Source of the DNA: Gammaproteobacteria bacterium
GTDB lineage: Bacteria > Pseudomonadota > Gammaproteobacteria > Pseudomonadales > Pseudohongiellaceae
Direction of reading: 5' to 3'
Assembly: GCA_030828385.1 (NCBI GenBank)
Contig: JAURCS010000023.1
Span: forward strand, 1 to 40,923
Length of the DNA: 40,923 nucleotides
Under the pieces are notes generated by a model. The model did no database searches and was not told the DNA's origin. It saw nothing but the letters and a program-made list of their open reading frames with translations. Position numbers and translations under genes: made by a program. Positions 33,558 to 40,923 of the stretch are shown here, in pieces (position 1 is the stretch's first letter; each line of letters starts with the position of its first letter).

Positions 33558-34793
33558 TTATTTACATACAAAATCCTGCCCACCCGCTGCCACACAAAAA
33601 TCCCCCCACTTGCCAGTGGCCCGCCAGTAATCCACCAGACCCTTTTCCTGCACTAACTGATTGAAATCCGGCAGGCGACGCATATCGTCATACACTTTGT
33701 CCCAGATCGCCGGACTTGCCATTTCACCAAACCAGTAATCCAGAGCAAAATCGGGCTGCCCCATCAAGGCTGCCAGCTTTGCAACATAATCCATTTCCAC
33801 TCGGGTTACTGCGGGATCGTTGATCAATGCAATTATATCTTCACGAGTCTGATCAAAGTCATTGATTGAAAGAATGTCTGCCATTTTCTCCATGAAATGC
33901 CTGGAAATTCTTGCAGGCTGAATATGTTCATCCTTATAAAAATCTCTTATCAATCGGGCAGCCCCCAAGGAGTCTCCATTACGCATCGCAATCTCCCATG
34001 CAATAGCGCTAATTAGAAAATCACCATCATCAGTCAGGTCTGCGTTTGCAATCTGACGCGCAGCTTCCACCTTCCCTCGATACAATTCATGCAAGGCAAT
34101 CTCATAAGTAAATTTTGTTGTCATATGCGCCTGATGGCGAGCCCGCTCAAACATGGCAATTGCTTCGTTAAACTGACCCGTTCTCGACAGCAGGTGGGCA
34201 TAGGCTTCGATGGCACCTGCATCAATATAGCCAAATTGATCAAAATAATGTTGATAACGCTTTTCAGCTTCAAAGAACTGCCCATCATTTCGTAGTCTGT
34301 TGGCCTCTGTTAACAGTTGATTCGCCACGAACATATTATCTGCCTCAGGCTCAGAAGATTGATTGTTCACAGAATCAGCAATATTTCTCACAGGGCTTTC
34401 CTCAACAAACACCCCCGGCTCAGATTGGCTATCAAGCGATCGACGCTCAGGAGATCGGAGGACAAAAATATCCACTAACATAATGGTCAGTGTCAGGATG
34501 ACAATAGCGACAATGACTCTGTAGAAAATTTTTCCGTTACCAGCATTTTTCTGATTTTCCGCCTCGGTAACCTGCCAGTCCCGTGTCTTGTGCAGCATTT
34601 CATAGGCCAGTGTCATCAGCATGACCAAGGGATAGCCCATAATCAGCATAAAGGCGAAACCACGTACAAGAATGCCAGGCCAATCATAAATTGGAGACAG
34701 CGTGCCGATTATCTGAATTACCAGCCATGACACTGCCAGATAGGCACAACCTACCTTGAACAAAGCGCGTTTTTTTAATTCACTTAATTTCAT
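33558..34793 (-). CDS. Membrane-anchored TPR protein of unknown function
   Basis: The 411-residue protein has three N-terminal membrane segments: FKVGCAYLAVSWLVIQIIG, GFAFMLIMGYPLVMLMTLAY and VIVAIVILTLTIMLVDIF. The C-terminal part, after an acidic linker, has TPR-like helices (NRLRNDGQFFEAEKRYQHYF, AHLLSRTGQFNEAIAMFERA). The N-terminal FKVxxAYLxVSWLVIQ pattern is common in gammaproteobacterial TPR and adenylate-cyclase-like membrane proteins, usually behind a DNA-binding or cyclase domain that is missing here. AAAGAG lies upstream of ATG 34793. Confidence 0.82.
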   Translation of the reverse strand: MKLSELKKRALFKVGCAYLAVSWLVIQIIGTLSPIYDWPGILVRGFAFMLIMGYPLVMLMTLAYEMLHKTRDWQVTEAENQKNAGNGKIFYRVIVAIVILTLTIMLVDIFVLRSPERRSLDSQSEPGVFVEESPVRNIADSVNNQSSEPEADNMFVANQLLTEANRLRNDGQFFEAEKRYQHYFDQFGYIDAGAIEAYAHLLSRTGQFNEAIAMFERARHQAHMTTKFTYEIALHELYRGKVEAARQIANADLTDDGDFLISAIAWEIAMRNGDSLGAARLIRDFYKDEHIQPARISRHFMEKMADILSINDFDQTREDIIALINDPAVTRVEMDYVAKLAALMGQPDFALDYWFGEMASPAIWDKVYDDMRRLPDFNQLVQEKGLVDYWRATGKWGDFCVAAGGQDFVCK

Positions 34794-34918
34794 GGATACT
34801 CTTTAGTTAAAACCTGAAAATCATCGGCATTCTCAAAAATGATAAGCAAAATCTTCACTACCGAATTCAACACATGCCCGATTTATACAATTTTTCCATA
34901 AGTTAAGATAGTTAAAGG

Positions 34919-34934
34919 GTCTGATAAGTCAGAC
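34919..34934. promoter_or_regulatory. Small dyad in the divergent region upstream of the lipoprotein esterase
   Basis: GTCTGA-taag-TCAGAC, a perfect 6-bp dyad, about 100 bp from the esterase start. A possible operator; weak. Confidence 0.25.
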
Positions 34935-35032
34935 TTCCAGCCAAAGTTGTAGCTAACCCGTTACTTCTTGAGTTTTAGGCCATTGATGAGAGACAATCGA
35001 AGAAAACAAATGCTCTTTAGGGGAAATTTTCC

Positions 35033-35923
35033 ATGCGCCACATTACAACATCACTTTCTATTCTCACGTTCTTTTTGATCAGTAGCTGCACCAGTGCCCA
35101 ACCTCCTGGCATCACCATGGAGATGATCATGCGAACCCTGCCGCTGGAAGGTGCGCCTCTGGCTGAGCCCGGGCCATATGCGGTAACTCAGGAAGCGGCC
35201 TTTGATAATCCCGGCTTTATTGTCTTTCGCCCGGTTGACCTTGGCGCCTTTCCGCAACAGGACAAGATGCCGCTGTTAGTCTGGGGTGCTGGCGGCTGCA
35301 ATATTGATGGCAGAAGTTACGGTGGCATTCTTTCCACCATTGCCTCCCACGGCTTTATCGCCATGGCGACCCTTCCTGTTGAACCTGCAGAGGGCGAAGA
35401 AGCACGACGCAATGCAACGGCCGATGACATGCTCAACGCCATTAGCTGGGCGGAAGCAGAAAACGCCCGTGACGGCTCTCACCTGCAGGGAAAAATTGAT
35501 GTCGACCAGATATCGGCCATGGGGGTTTCCTGTGGGGGGTTCCGAATGGCGGCAGTGGCCGGCCTGGATCCACGCGTCGATAGCGTTGGTATTTTGAACT
35601 CCGGTGTTGCTGATGCCAGAGAACTGGCTGGCCTGCATGGCCCGATCTTACTGCTCAACGGTGGCGAAGTGGATTTCATGTATGATACCGCGCGCGAGAA
35701 TTTTGAAGCCATAAACCATGTTCCGGTCTTTTTAGGCGCTCGAGAAAACGCCGGTCATTCCGCTACCTACCCCCATCCTGGCGGCGGTGAATTTGCCAAC
35801 GTCATCTCTGACTGGCTGATGTATCAGTTCAAGGGTGACGAGGATGCCGGAAAAACCTTCAAAGGCGCCGATTGCAGACTTTGTACCAACCCAACCTGGG
35901 AAACAGACGCTAAAGGCCTCTGA
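35033..35923 (+). CDS. Lipoprotein alpha/beta hydrolase (dienelactone-hydrolase/PAF-acetylhydrolase-like)
   Basis: The 296-residue protein has a signal peptide with lipobox LISSC (Cys19). The hydrolase core contains LLVWGAGGCN, the nucleophile elbow MGVSCGGF with Ser166, LLLNGGEVDFMYD with a candidate Asp, and NAGHSATY with a candidate His. Similar lipoproteins act as carboxylesterases or chlorophyllase/PAF-hydrolase-like enzymes in the envelope. Substrate unknown. Confidence 0.82.
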   Translation: MRHITTSLSILTFFLISSCTSAQPPGITMEMIMRTLPLEGAPLAEPGPYAVTQEAAFDNPGFIVFRPVDLGAFPQQDKMPLLVWGAGGCNIDGRSYGGILSTIASHGFIAMATLPVEPAEGEEARRNATADDMLNAISWAEAENARDGSHLQGKIDVDQISAMGVSCGGFRMAAVAGLDPRVDSVGILNSGVADARELAGLHGPILLLNGGEVDFMYDTARENFEAINHVPVFLGARENAGHSATYPHPGGGEFANVISDWLMYQFKGDEDAGKTFKGADCRLCTNPTWETDAKGL

Positions 35924-35954
35924 TAGCACTTAACAGACTAGGACAGTTGATCTG

Positions 35955-36239
35955 ATGAAAAATGCTCAGTGGCTATTGATGACTCTGGTGACATGCCTTT
36001 TATTGATGAGTACGGCATGCACCTATACCGGCGGAGACAGAATTTCCGATAACCGGGAATGTCGAACTTTTGAGACGGGCGGCAGCAAGATGCGACGCTC
36101 TGTCTGTATGAGCAAGGAACAGTGGGCTGCTTATGATGAAGAACAGGGTGAAAAACAGGATGACGGTTCTGTGGCAGAGTTTTTCAGGGAACAGAGAAAC
36201 CGCGGCGCCACCGGCGCAACCACCGTTGATCTGAACTAA
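35955..36239 (+). CDS. Small lipoprotein, hypothetical
   Basis: The 94-residue protein has a signal peptide and lipobox LMSTAC, then a short mature part with two cysteines (ECRTF, SVCMSKEQWAAY) and an acidic tail. The CRxxxxTGSxxxRxVC-like spacing with SKEQW is common in small gammaproteobacterial lipoproteins of unknown role. It starts 31 bp after the esterase stop and is probably co-transcribed. Confidence 0.72.
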   Translation: MKNAQWLLMTLVTCLLLMSTACTYTGGDRISDNRECRTFETGGSKMRRSVCMSKEQWAAYDEEQGEKQDDGSVAEFFREQRNRGATGATTVDLN

Positions 36240-36252
36240 AGAGGGATCTGAA

Positions 36253-37254
36253 CTAGATCACCATCTGGTCGGTGCCAACGATTATCTCACCCTGGAAACT
36301 TTCTCTGATCCCTTCGAAGTAAATTTCGTCAGGTAAATCCATCAGCGAACCGGGCAGCACATGGTTAAGTACCAGCGTAGTCACCCCGGCTTCAGCGGCC
36401 ATGCGGCCCGCCTGCTGCGTGCTGGCATGGGTTTCAATAATATGTTGCCAAATCCCTTCCCGGGCATCCTGGTAGAGACCACCACCCCCGGTTACCTGGT
36501 CAAACCATTCGCGGGTTGTCACCAGCTCAATGGTTTCACAAACAAAAATATCAGCGCCCTGAGCTAGTTTTACCAGGTTTTCTGAATACGTGGTGTCACC
36601 GGAAAACACAATGCTGCGATCATCCGTGTCAAAGCGATAGGACAACGCCCGATGCGGCATCTGCTCTTTGGCCCACTCGGGAAAGTGGGTATTTTCAATA
36701 GTTGTTACCAGCACCCTGTCATCTTCATAGGCCTTATGGACTGTAGTGGTAGCCGGAATCACCTCGCCACTGGTGACAGTGGAGGGATGCAGTGTGCGTT
36801 GCTCATCGATAAAACGGATATCCGTATTGGCCTGATTAAACTGCAGAGCCGAGGCAACCAATGCTTCCGTACCATAGGGACCATAGACCATGGTGGGCTC
36901 TACCCTTCCCTGGGTCCATTGATGACTTAACAGCACCGGAAGATCAGCGACATGGTCATCATGCAAATGCGTCAGGAATATATTGGGTAAAGACAGAAAA
37001 TTAACATCGGCCTCCAGCAGGGCACGAAACGTCCCGTAACCACAATCGATCAGATAAGGCCTGTCGCCCACCATAATCAAACTGGATGTCTCGCCACGCA
37101 TAAGATTAAAGTTGGGACCACCCTGAGTACCCAGCAGAATAAGTTTCATGGCGTTGTCATTTTGTGCCAAGACGGAATTGGCTAATGGCAATTGTGAAAT
37201 AACCCCGGCGCCAAGCAGGTGGTTGAGAAATGTTCGTCTTTTCAATGTGGTCAT
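36253..37254 (-). CDS. MBL-fold metallo-hydrolase, exported (RNase Z-like family)
   Basis: The 333-residue protein begins with a Tat-like signal (KRRTFLNHLLGAG and LANSVLAQ). The zinc motif THLHDDHVADL gives His96, His98, Asp100 and His101; later metal ligands lie in VFSGDTTYSEN and in ETHASTQQ and LNHVLPGS. The fold group is RNase Z/arylsulfatase-like, but export argues for a small-molecule or ester substrate and not tRNA. Convergent with the small lipoprotein gene. Confidence 0.85.
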   Translation of the reverse strand: MTTLKRRTFLNHLLGAGVISQLPLANSVLAQNDNAMKLILLGTQGGPNFNLMRGETSSLIMVGDRPYLIDCGYGTFRALLEADVNFLSLPNIFLTHLHDDHVADLPVLLSHQWTQGRVEPTMVYGPYGTEALVASALQFNQANTDIRFIDEQRTLHPSTVTSGEVIPATTTVHKAYEDDRVLVTTIENTHFPEWAKEQMPHRALSYRFDTDDRSIVFSGDTTYSENLVKLAQGADIFVCETIELVTTREWFDQVTGGGGLYQDAREGIWQHIIETHASTQQAGRMAAEAGVTTLVLNHVLPGSLMDLPDEIYFEGIRESFQGEIIVGTDQMVI

Positions 37255-37407
37255 AGTGTCTCCCTGTTGGAAAGGAAGACTATCATAAAATGCAGGGCTT
37301 CAAAGCAGTTACAATAAACAAAAATATTCTTTCATCCCCTCATCTATGGAAGTGGCAGTGTTTATTTATCATAATCAAATCCCTTGTCTACAGGATTGCT
37401 TTAATCA

Positions 37408-37926
37408 ATGATCTTTCGTTTAACCGCATACACGTCATTGTTTTTCTACTTGCAGTTCAGCCTGATTTTTTCAGCCCAATCAGCAGAGCAGAAATCAGAG
37501 CCCGCAAGCTCATCTCCCCCTGAAGAAATCACCATCACTACCCAACGCACCAAACTGCAATTACGTCTGCAACTTTGGGAAGCGGAAGAAAAAGCCTACG
37601 ATGTCTTTAACAGTTTTAATGACGAAAAACGATTTGATATTAAATGCTATTTACATGAGCCAACCGGTACACGCATTAAGCACCAGGTCTGCACCCCTGA
37701 GTTTCAATTGATCGCCACCAGGGAGCAGGCCCGGGATCGCCTCAATGGGACCTTTCAACATGTGCCAGTCGAGTTTGCCATTGCTAGCCAACTGGATGAC
37801 TACCGAAAAAAAATCAAACAGGTCGCAGAGGGACATCCTGAATTTCTGCACGCGGTCATTGAGTACACTGAAAAGCGCCAGGAATACATTGAAGCCCCGG
37901 GTTGGGTGTCAAAAGAGTCGGAGTGA
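37408..37926 (+). CDS. Hypothetical secreted protein
   Basis: The 172-residue protein has a signal peptide (FFYLQFSLIFSAQSA), a short Ser/Pro/Glu linker and a helical charged region (TKLQLRLQLWEAEEKAYDVF). Two cysteines lie in DIKCYLHEPTGTRIKHQVC. Comparable small secreted proteins occur in marine gammaproteobacteria as hypotheticals; I know no function. No clear ribosome-binding site precedes ATG 37408. Confidence 0.65.
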   Translation: MIFRLTAYTSLFFYLQFSLIFSAQSAEQKSEPASSSPPEEITITTQRTKLQLRLQLWEAEEKAYDVFNSFNDEKRFDIKCYLHEPTGTRIKHQVCTPEFQLIATREQARDRLNGTFQHVPVEFAIASQLDDYRKKIKQVAEGHPEFLHAVIEYTEKRQEYIEAPGWVSKESE

Positions 37927-37976
37927 TTTTATCTGGAAAAGAAGGCAGGTTAATTTAGAGAGAATTCTTTAACAAA

Positions 37977-38021
37977 GGGGACAGATTTATTTATTCTTTT
38001 TTATTAAATAAATCTGTTCCC
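37977..38021. repeat. GGGGACAGATTTATTT-type inverted repeat (hairpin)
   Basis: Arms of 17 bp (GGGGACAGATTTATTTA and TAAATAAATCTGTTCCC) match at 16 of 17 positions around an 11-nt loop, followed by a T-run. It may terminate transcription. Such arms often flank REP-associated tyrosine transposase (RAYT) genes; no transposase is present here. Confidence 0.7.
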
Positions 38022-38033
38022 TTTTTTCTTTTT

Positions 38034-38153
38034 GATGGTCGCAACGAATATCTGACCGATGGCGTCGAACGTGCCCTGAATAGATCCCCTGGAGACTTTT
38101 CAGATTACGCCAAAAATGCTGCTGCAAAAGGCATATGGAGATATGCAGCTTGA
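38034..38153 (+). pseudogene. 3' remnant of an NmrA-like NAD(P)-binding protein gene
   Basis: The frame reads DGRNEYLTDGVERALNRSPG, then DFSDYAKNAAAKGIWRYAA and a stop. This resembles the C terminus of NmrA/NAD(P)H-binding oxidoreductases (YLTDGVxRALGRxPRDF). No start codon or upstream domain exists: the preceding sequence is the inverted repeat at 37977-38021, which seems to mark the breakpoint. Confidence 0.6.
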
Positions 38154-38170
38154 ATAGAGTGAATAAACAA

Positions 38171-38204
38171 AAAAAGCCCAATCATCGCTGACCGGGCTTT
38201 TTAT
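38171..38204 (-). terminator. Terminator behind the tRNA-Thr remnant
   Basis: On the minus strand AAAAAGCCC, a 14-nt loop and GGGCTTTTTTTG: a strong rho-independent hairpin directly after the remnant. Confidence 0.85.
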
Positions 38205-38205
38205 T

Positions 38206-38280
38206 TGGTGCCGCCACCAAGAGTCCAAAGCCCTTGAGGAGAGACGGGACCTACTAATTACAGGTCAGTTGCTCTACCAC
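38206..38280 (-). pseudogene. Degenerate tRNA-Thr copy
   Basis: The 3' 20 bases are identical to those of the intact tRNA-Thr 126 bp away, and the block from the D-arm to the variable loop matches at 34 of 36 positions. The T-loop region has about 14 extra bases, position 33 of the anticodon loop is C in place of T, and the 5' acceptor strand is missing (TAAAAAGTGC instead). It cannot fold as a functional tRNA. Confidence 0.85.
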
Positions 38281-38292
38281 TAAAAAGTGCAA

Positions 38293-38326
38293 AATAAAAA
38301 GCCCCAATCTTTCAATTGAGGCTTTT
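38293..38326 (-). terminator. Terminator of tRNA-Thr
   Basis: On the minus strand AAAAGCCTCAAT, a 6-nt loop and ATTGGGGCTTTT, with one G-U pair, then TATTTTG, 5 nt after the CCA end. Confidence 0.85.
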
Positions 38327-38331
38327 AAATT

Positions 38332-38409
<78 letters not shown>

Positions 38410-38490
38410 TAAAACTGTGATTCTAACTAAAACTAAGTGAGTTGCTTTTTTCTTATTCAACGGCTTAGCTTTAGAGTCTAAAACTTTGTC

Positions 38491-38527
38491 TACGTCGGAT
38501 GACGGCCTGCGGCCTTATCCGACCTAC
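38491..38527 (+). repeat. REP-like palindrome, copy 8
   Basis: TACGTCGGATGACGGCCTGC, then GGCCTTATCCGACCTAC: a near-perfect copy. It lies between tRNA-Thr and pgi; the rest of 38410-38646 holds the start region of the tRNA and the pgi promoter, which I cannot place. Confidence 0.88.
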
Positions 38528-38646
38528 ATTATTATCTGAACTACATACTACATATTCGTTCAGGCGGCGCATACTACCAATGTCCACGATTTTGATCAAT
38601 ATTTAGGTTAAAATTCTCTGCATATTTCGCCCTCACAGGATTAGCA

Positions 38647-40260
38647 GTGTCCGCACTTACCGACAGCCCTGAATGGCAGGCCCTGATACAGCACCAGGCA
38701 GCCTTATCCGAACGCCCTCTGAATACGCTTTTCAGGGACAATCCCGATCGCTTCGCCCAGTTTAGCCTCAATACTGACGGCCTTCTACTGGATTTCTCGA
38801 AAAACCATATTGACGCCCAAGCTATTGATTTATTTGCAAATCTGGCTCAAAAAACCGGGCTTGGTGAAGCCATCGAGACCATGTTTAGTGGTGATGTGAT
38901 CAATAATACCGAGCAGCGCCCTGCCCTCCATGTGGCCTTGCGTTCACCGGAAGATCAGTCTGAATACGGACAGGTGGTCCACCAGACGCTGAACCGCATG
39001 GCCGTTTTTGTTGATGCCGTTACCCGCTGGCAATGGCAGGGATTTAAGGGCGATCCGGTCACTGATGTGGTGAATATCGGCATTGGCGGCTCGGATCTTG
39101 GCCCGGCCATGGTCTATAGCGCGCTGTCAGATTTTCAGCTGGACGGCATTCGTTGCCATTTTGTCTCCAATGTTGATCCGGTGCATCTGGAAGAAACACT
39201 GGAAAGCCTTGATCCAGCCACCACGCTGTTTGTTATCGCCTCCAAAACATTCACCACCATGGAAACCATGCTCAATGCACATTCTGCAAAACGCTGGTTA
39301 CTGGAAGCCTCTGATGACAGCGCTGCGCTGGCAAAACATTTTGTCGCCGTCAGCACCAATGTGGAAAAGGCTGGTGAGTTTGGTATTCCGGCTGAGAATA
39401 TTTTCCCCATGTGGGACTGGGTCGGCGGTCGCTACTCCCTGTGGTCGGCAATTGGTCTGCCTGTAGCATTGGGCATTGGCATGGATAATTTTCGCGCCCT
39501 GCTGGCTGGCGCCCATAGCATGGATAATCATTTTCAATCAGCCCCTGCCACGCAAAACATTCCGGTGATGATGGCTTTGCTGGATTGCTGGTACCAGAAC
39601 TTTTTCGATACAGAATCCAGAGTGGTTCTGCCCTATAGTCAACAACTGCACTTGTTTCCGGCTTATCTGCAGCAACTGGATATGGAAAGCCTGGGCAAGT
39701 CAGTGATGAAGGATGGCAAGCCTGTTAATGTCAATACGGGAGGCATTATCTGGGGCAGTGCCGGCACCAATGGTCAGCATTCCTTTCATCAACTATTGCA
39801 TCAGGGCACTCACCTGATTCCGGCAGACTTTATCGCGGTTGCTGAAACATCCAGCCGCAACAAAGAGCAGCACCAGCAGCTATTGGCCAATTGTTTCGCG
39901 CAAAGTCAGGCCTTGATGGATGGCAAATCACTGGAAGCTGCTACTGCCGAATTACTAGGTCAGGGCTTGAGCGAAGCGAAAGTCGCCAAGCTGGCTCCCC
40001 ACAAAGTCATTCCGGGCAATCGACCAAGCACGACCCTTGTGCTGGACAAATTAACTCCACAAAGCATGGGCAGTCTGATCGCCTGTTACGAGCATAAGGT
40101 ATTTGCGCGCAGTGTTATTCTCGGGATCAATGCCTTTGATCAGTGGGGTGTGGAATTGGGCAAGGTGTTGAGTACGGGGATTTATGATGAGTTGGTGCAT
40201 GATGGTGAAACATTAAAATTTGATAGCTCTACCAATGCCTTGATAAATCGTTGTAAATAA
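38647..40260 (+). CDS. pgi: Glucose-6-phosphate isomerase
   Basis: The 537-residue enzyme interconverts glucose-6-phosphate and fructose-6-phosphate. Family signatures are present in order: NIGIGGSDLGPAMV, SNVDPVHLEETLESLDP, VIASKTFTTMETM, WDWVGGRYSLWSAIGLP, WGSAGTNGQHSFHQLLHQGT, and VFARSVILGINAFDQWGVEL near the C terminus. Length fits the bacterial enzyme. The start is GTG 38647 with AGGA 7 nt upstream; no ATG gives a full N terminus. Confidence 0.97.
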   Translation: MSALTDSPEWQALIQHQAALSERPLNTLFRDNPDRFAQFSLNTDGLLLDFSKNHIDAQAIDLFANLAQKTGLGEAIETMFSGDVINNTEQRPALHVALRSPEDQSEYGQVVHQTLNRMAVFVDAVTRWQWQGFKGDPVTDVVNIGIGGSDLGPAMVYSALSDFQLDGIRCHFVSNVDPVHLEETLESLDPATTLFVIASKTFTTMETMLNAHSAKRWLLEASDDSAALAKHFVAVSTNVEKAGEFGIPAENIFPMWDWVGGRYSLWSAIGLPVALGIGMDNFRALLAGAHSMDNHFQSAPATQNIPVMMALLDCWYQNFFDTESRVVLPYSQQLHLFPAYLQQLDMESLGKSVMKDGKPVNVNTGGIIWGSAGTNGQHSFHQLLHQGTHLIPADFIAVAETSSRNKEQHQQLLANCFAQSQALMDGKSLEAATAELLGQGLSEAKVAKLAPHKVIPGNRPSTTLVLDKLTPQSMGSLIACYEHKVFARSVILGINAFDQWGVELGKVLSTGIYDELVHDGETLKFDSSTNALINRCK

Positions 40261-40271
40261 GAGATGCCTTC

Positions 40272-40307
40272 ATGTCGGATGGCGGCTTGCAGCCTTATCC
40301 GAGCTAC
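40272..40307 (+). repeat. REP-like palindrome, copy 9
   Basis: ATGTCGGATGGCGGCTTGCA, then GCCTTATCCGAGCTAC, 12 bp after the pgi stop codon. Confidence 0.85.
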
Positions 40308-40343
40308 GGAATTATCCGAACTACAAAGATAACCAATCAAAAG

Positions 40344-40376
40344 AAAGGGAGCGATGAATTTCATCGCTCCCTTTTT
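40344..40376. terminator. Bidirectional terminator between pgi and the DUF481 gene
   Basis: AAAGGGAGCGATGAA and TTCATCGCTCCCTTT are perfect complements around the centre, with a T-run after it and A-rich sequence before it. It can serve both convergent genes. Confidence 0.9.
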
Positions 40377-40407
40377 AACTTGTGACTTGTAACTTGCGAC
40401 TTGTGAT
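40377..40407. repeat. ACTTG-type array
   Basis: AACTTGTGACTTGTAACTTG, then CGACTTGTGAT: four units, placed between the terminator and the DUF481 stop codon. Confidence 0.6.
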
Positions 40408-40411
40408 GTGT

Positions 40412-40923
40412 TTAAAACGAATAAACCAGACTCACAGACGTCAGCGTATCTGTTTTATCCCGCCCTGCTGGCACATCCGAGTTGTTCCTGGCCAGAAAAG
40501 CAATCTTGGTAGTAATGTCACCAATAATATTGGCTTCCAGACCCAGCTCCAGGATGGAAGACGTTCTGATGTCACCGATTTCAGTAGTGAAGCTCTGAAC
40601 GAAAGTGGCGTTATCACTGATAGTCCACTCAAATTCCTCGCCCAGGGAAATGATTACTTCCTCCTCATTGCCACCATTGATAATAATGTTTTCACGATAA
40701 CCAAGACCACCAAACCCCTGTAATTCAAAGCGATCATTCTTTATAAGATGGCGACCATATCCACCCGAACCTGCAACCTGATAGTCGAAACCACTGAAAC
40801 GGTCATCGGTATAACTACCCTTTAAAAACAGGTACTGGTTTTCATCCAGATTGTAATCCGATTTGTTGCCAACGTAATAACGCTCCGCTGTAGCCTGAGC
40901 ATTTTCCTGGGAACCCAGTGCCT
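40412..40923 (-). CDS. DUF481-family outer-membrane beta-barrel protein, 3' part
   Basis: The gene continues beyond the window; 170 codons are visible. The frame reads GSQENAQATAERYYVGNKSD, NQYLFLKGSYTDDRFSGFDY, YGRHLIKNDRFELQGFGGLG, LGEEFEWTISDNATFVQSF and ends SVSLVYSF. Alternating beta-strands, the DRFSGFDYQ segment and the terminal phenylalanine are typical of DUF481 (YdiY-like, 'salt-induced outer membrane protein') barrels assembled by BamA. Substrate unknown. The signal peptide lies outside the window. Confidence 0.88.
   Translation of the reverse strand, partial: ALGSQENAQATAERYYVGNKSDYNLDENQYLFLKGSYTDDRFSGFDYQVAGSGGYGRHLIKNDRFELQGFGGLGYRENIIINGGNEEEVIISLGEEFEWTISDNATFVQSFTTEIGDIRTSSILELGLEANIIGDITTKIAFLARNNSDVPAGRDKTDTLTSVSLVYSF

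Noticed and set aside
37290-37523. 77-residue frame upstream of the hypothetical secreted protein
   Set aside because: It overlaps the signal peptide of that gene in another frame and has no ribosome-binding site or recognisable content.

Overview
The window looks like a chromosomal segment of a free-living, aerobic, heterotrophic gammaproteobacterium, probably of a marine or freshwater oligotrophic type. This is inferred from gene content: an E. coli-type ferredoxin-NADP reductase ending in a tyrosine-tryptophan, an E. coli-type Bcp, YbfF-like and PdxH proteins, a tRNA with encoded CCA, and intergenic repeats with the layout of enterobacterial REP sequences. I could not identify genus or species. 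Genes are mostly single or in two-gene units with frequent strand changes.

Layout. 0-6 kb: the 3' part of a di-haem cytochrome c peroxidase with an in-frame amber codon, a DsbA/FrnE-like oxidoreductase, an M48 lipoprotein protease, a TauE/SafE permease with a DUF6152 protein, and a PEBP-like secreted protein. 6-14.4 kb: an FMN-binding glutamate-synthase-like protein, then a PQQ dehydrogenase with its own cytochrome c domain, divergent from an SMP-30-type lactonase-like protein; the two share an intergenic palindrome. An orphan membrane protein, a secreted esterase and a CopC-like protein follow. 14.4-18.6 kb: GTP-type PEP carboxykinase divergent from an isopropylmalate/isocitrate-dehydrogenase-family enzyme, then a GST. 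18.6-25.9 kb: MOSC protein, threonine aldolase, a type II lumazine synthase under an FMN riboswitch, PdxH, a secreted MORN protein, Fpr, a beta-hydroxyacid dehydrogenase and an HNH protein. 26-28.2 kb: a YbfF-like hydrolase, Bcp and a thioesterase. 28.15-28.73 kb: an intergenic block with two consensus DnaA boxes, an IHF consensus and a 74% AT stretch. 28.7-38 kb: redoxin, EEP hydrolase, an undescribed overlapping envelope pair, a broken higBA toxin locus, a TPR membrane protein, a lipoprotein esterase, an MBL hydrolase and small envelope proteins. 38-40.9 kb: a truncated gene remnant, a decayed tRNA-Thr copy, an intact tRNA-Thr(TGT), pgi and the 3' end of a DUF481 outer-membrane protein.

The most distinctive property is the intergenic DNA. 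At least nine REP-like palindromes, inverted arrays of 7-8 bp units (GATAAAG, GCAAGAG and ACTTGTA types) and two copies of a 160-180 bp element sit between genes, often touching stop codons. They explain several spurious reading frames, including an artificial N-terminal extension of Fpr. Functional links inferred: sugar oxidation to a lactone then lactone hydrolysis (PQQ dehydrogenase plus SMP-30-like protein), flavin and PLP supply (lumazine synthase, PdxH, threonine aldolase), and periplasmic redox or copper handling (peroxidase, DsbA-like, CopC, redoxin). No CRISPR array, complete IS element or phage was seen.
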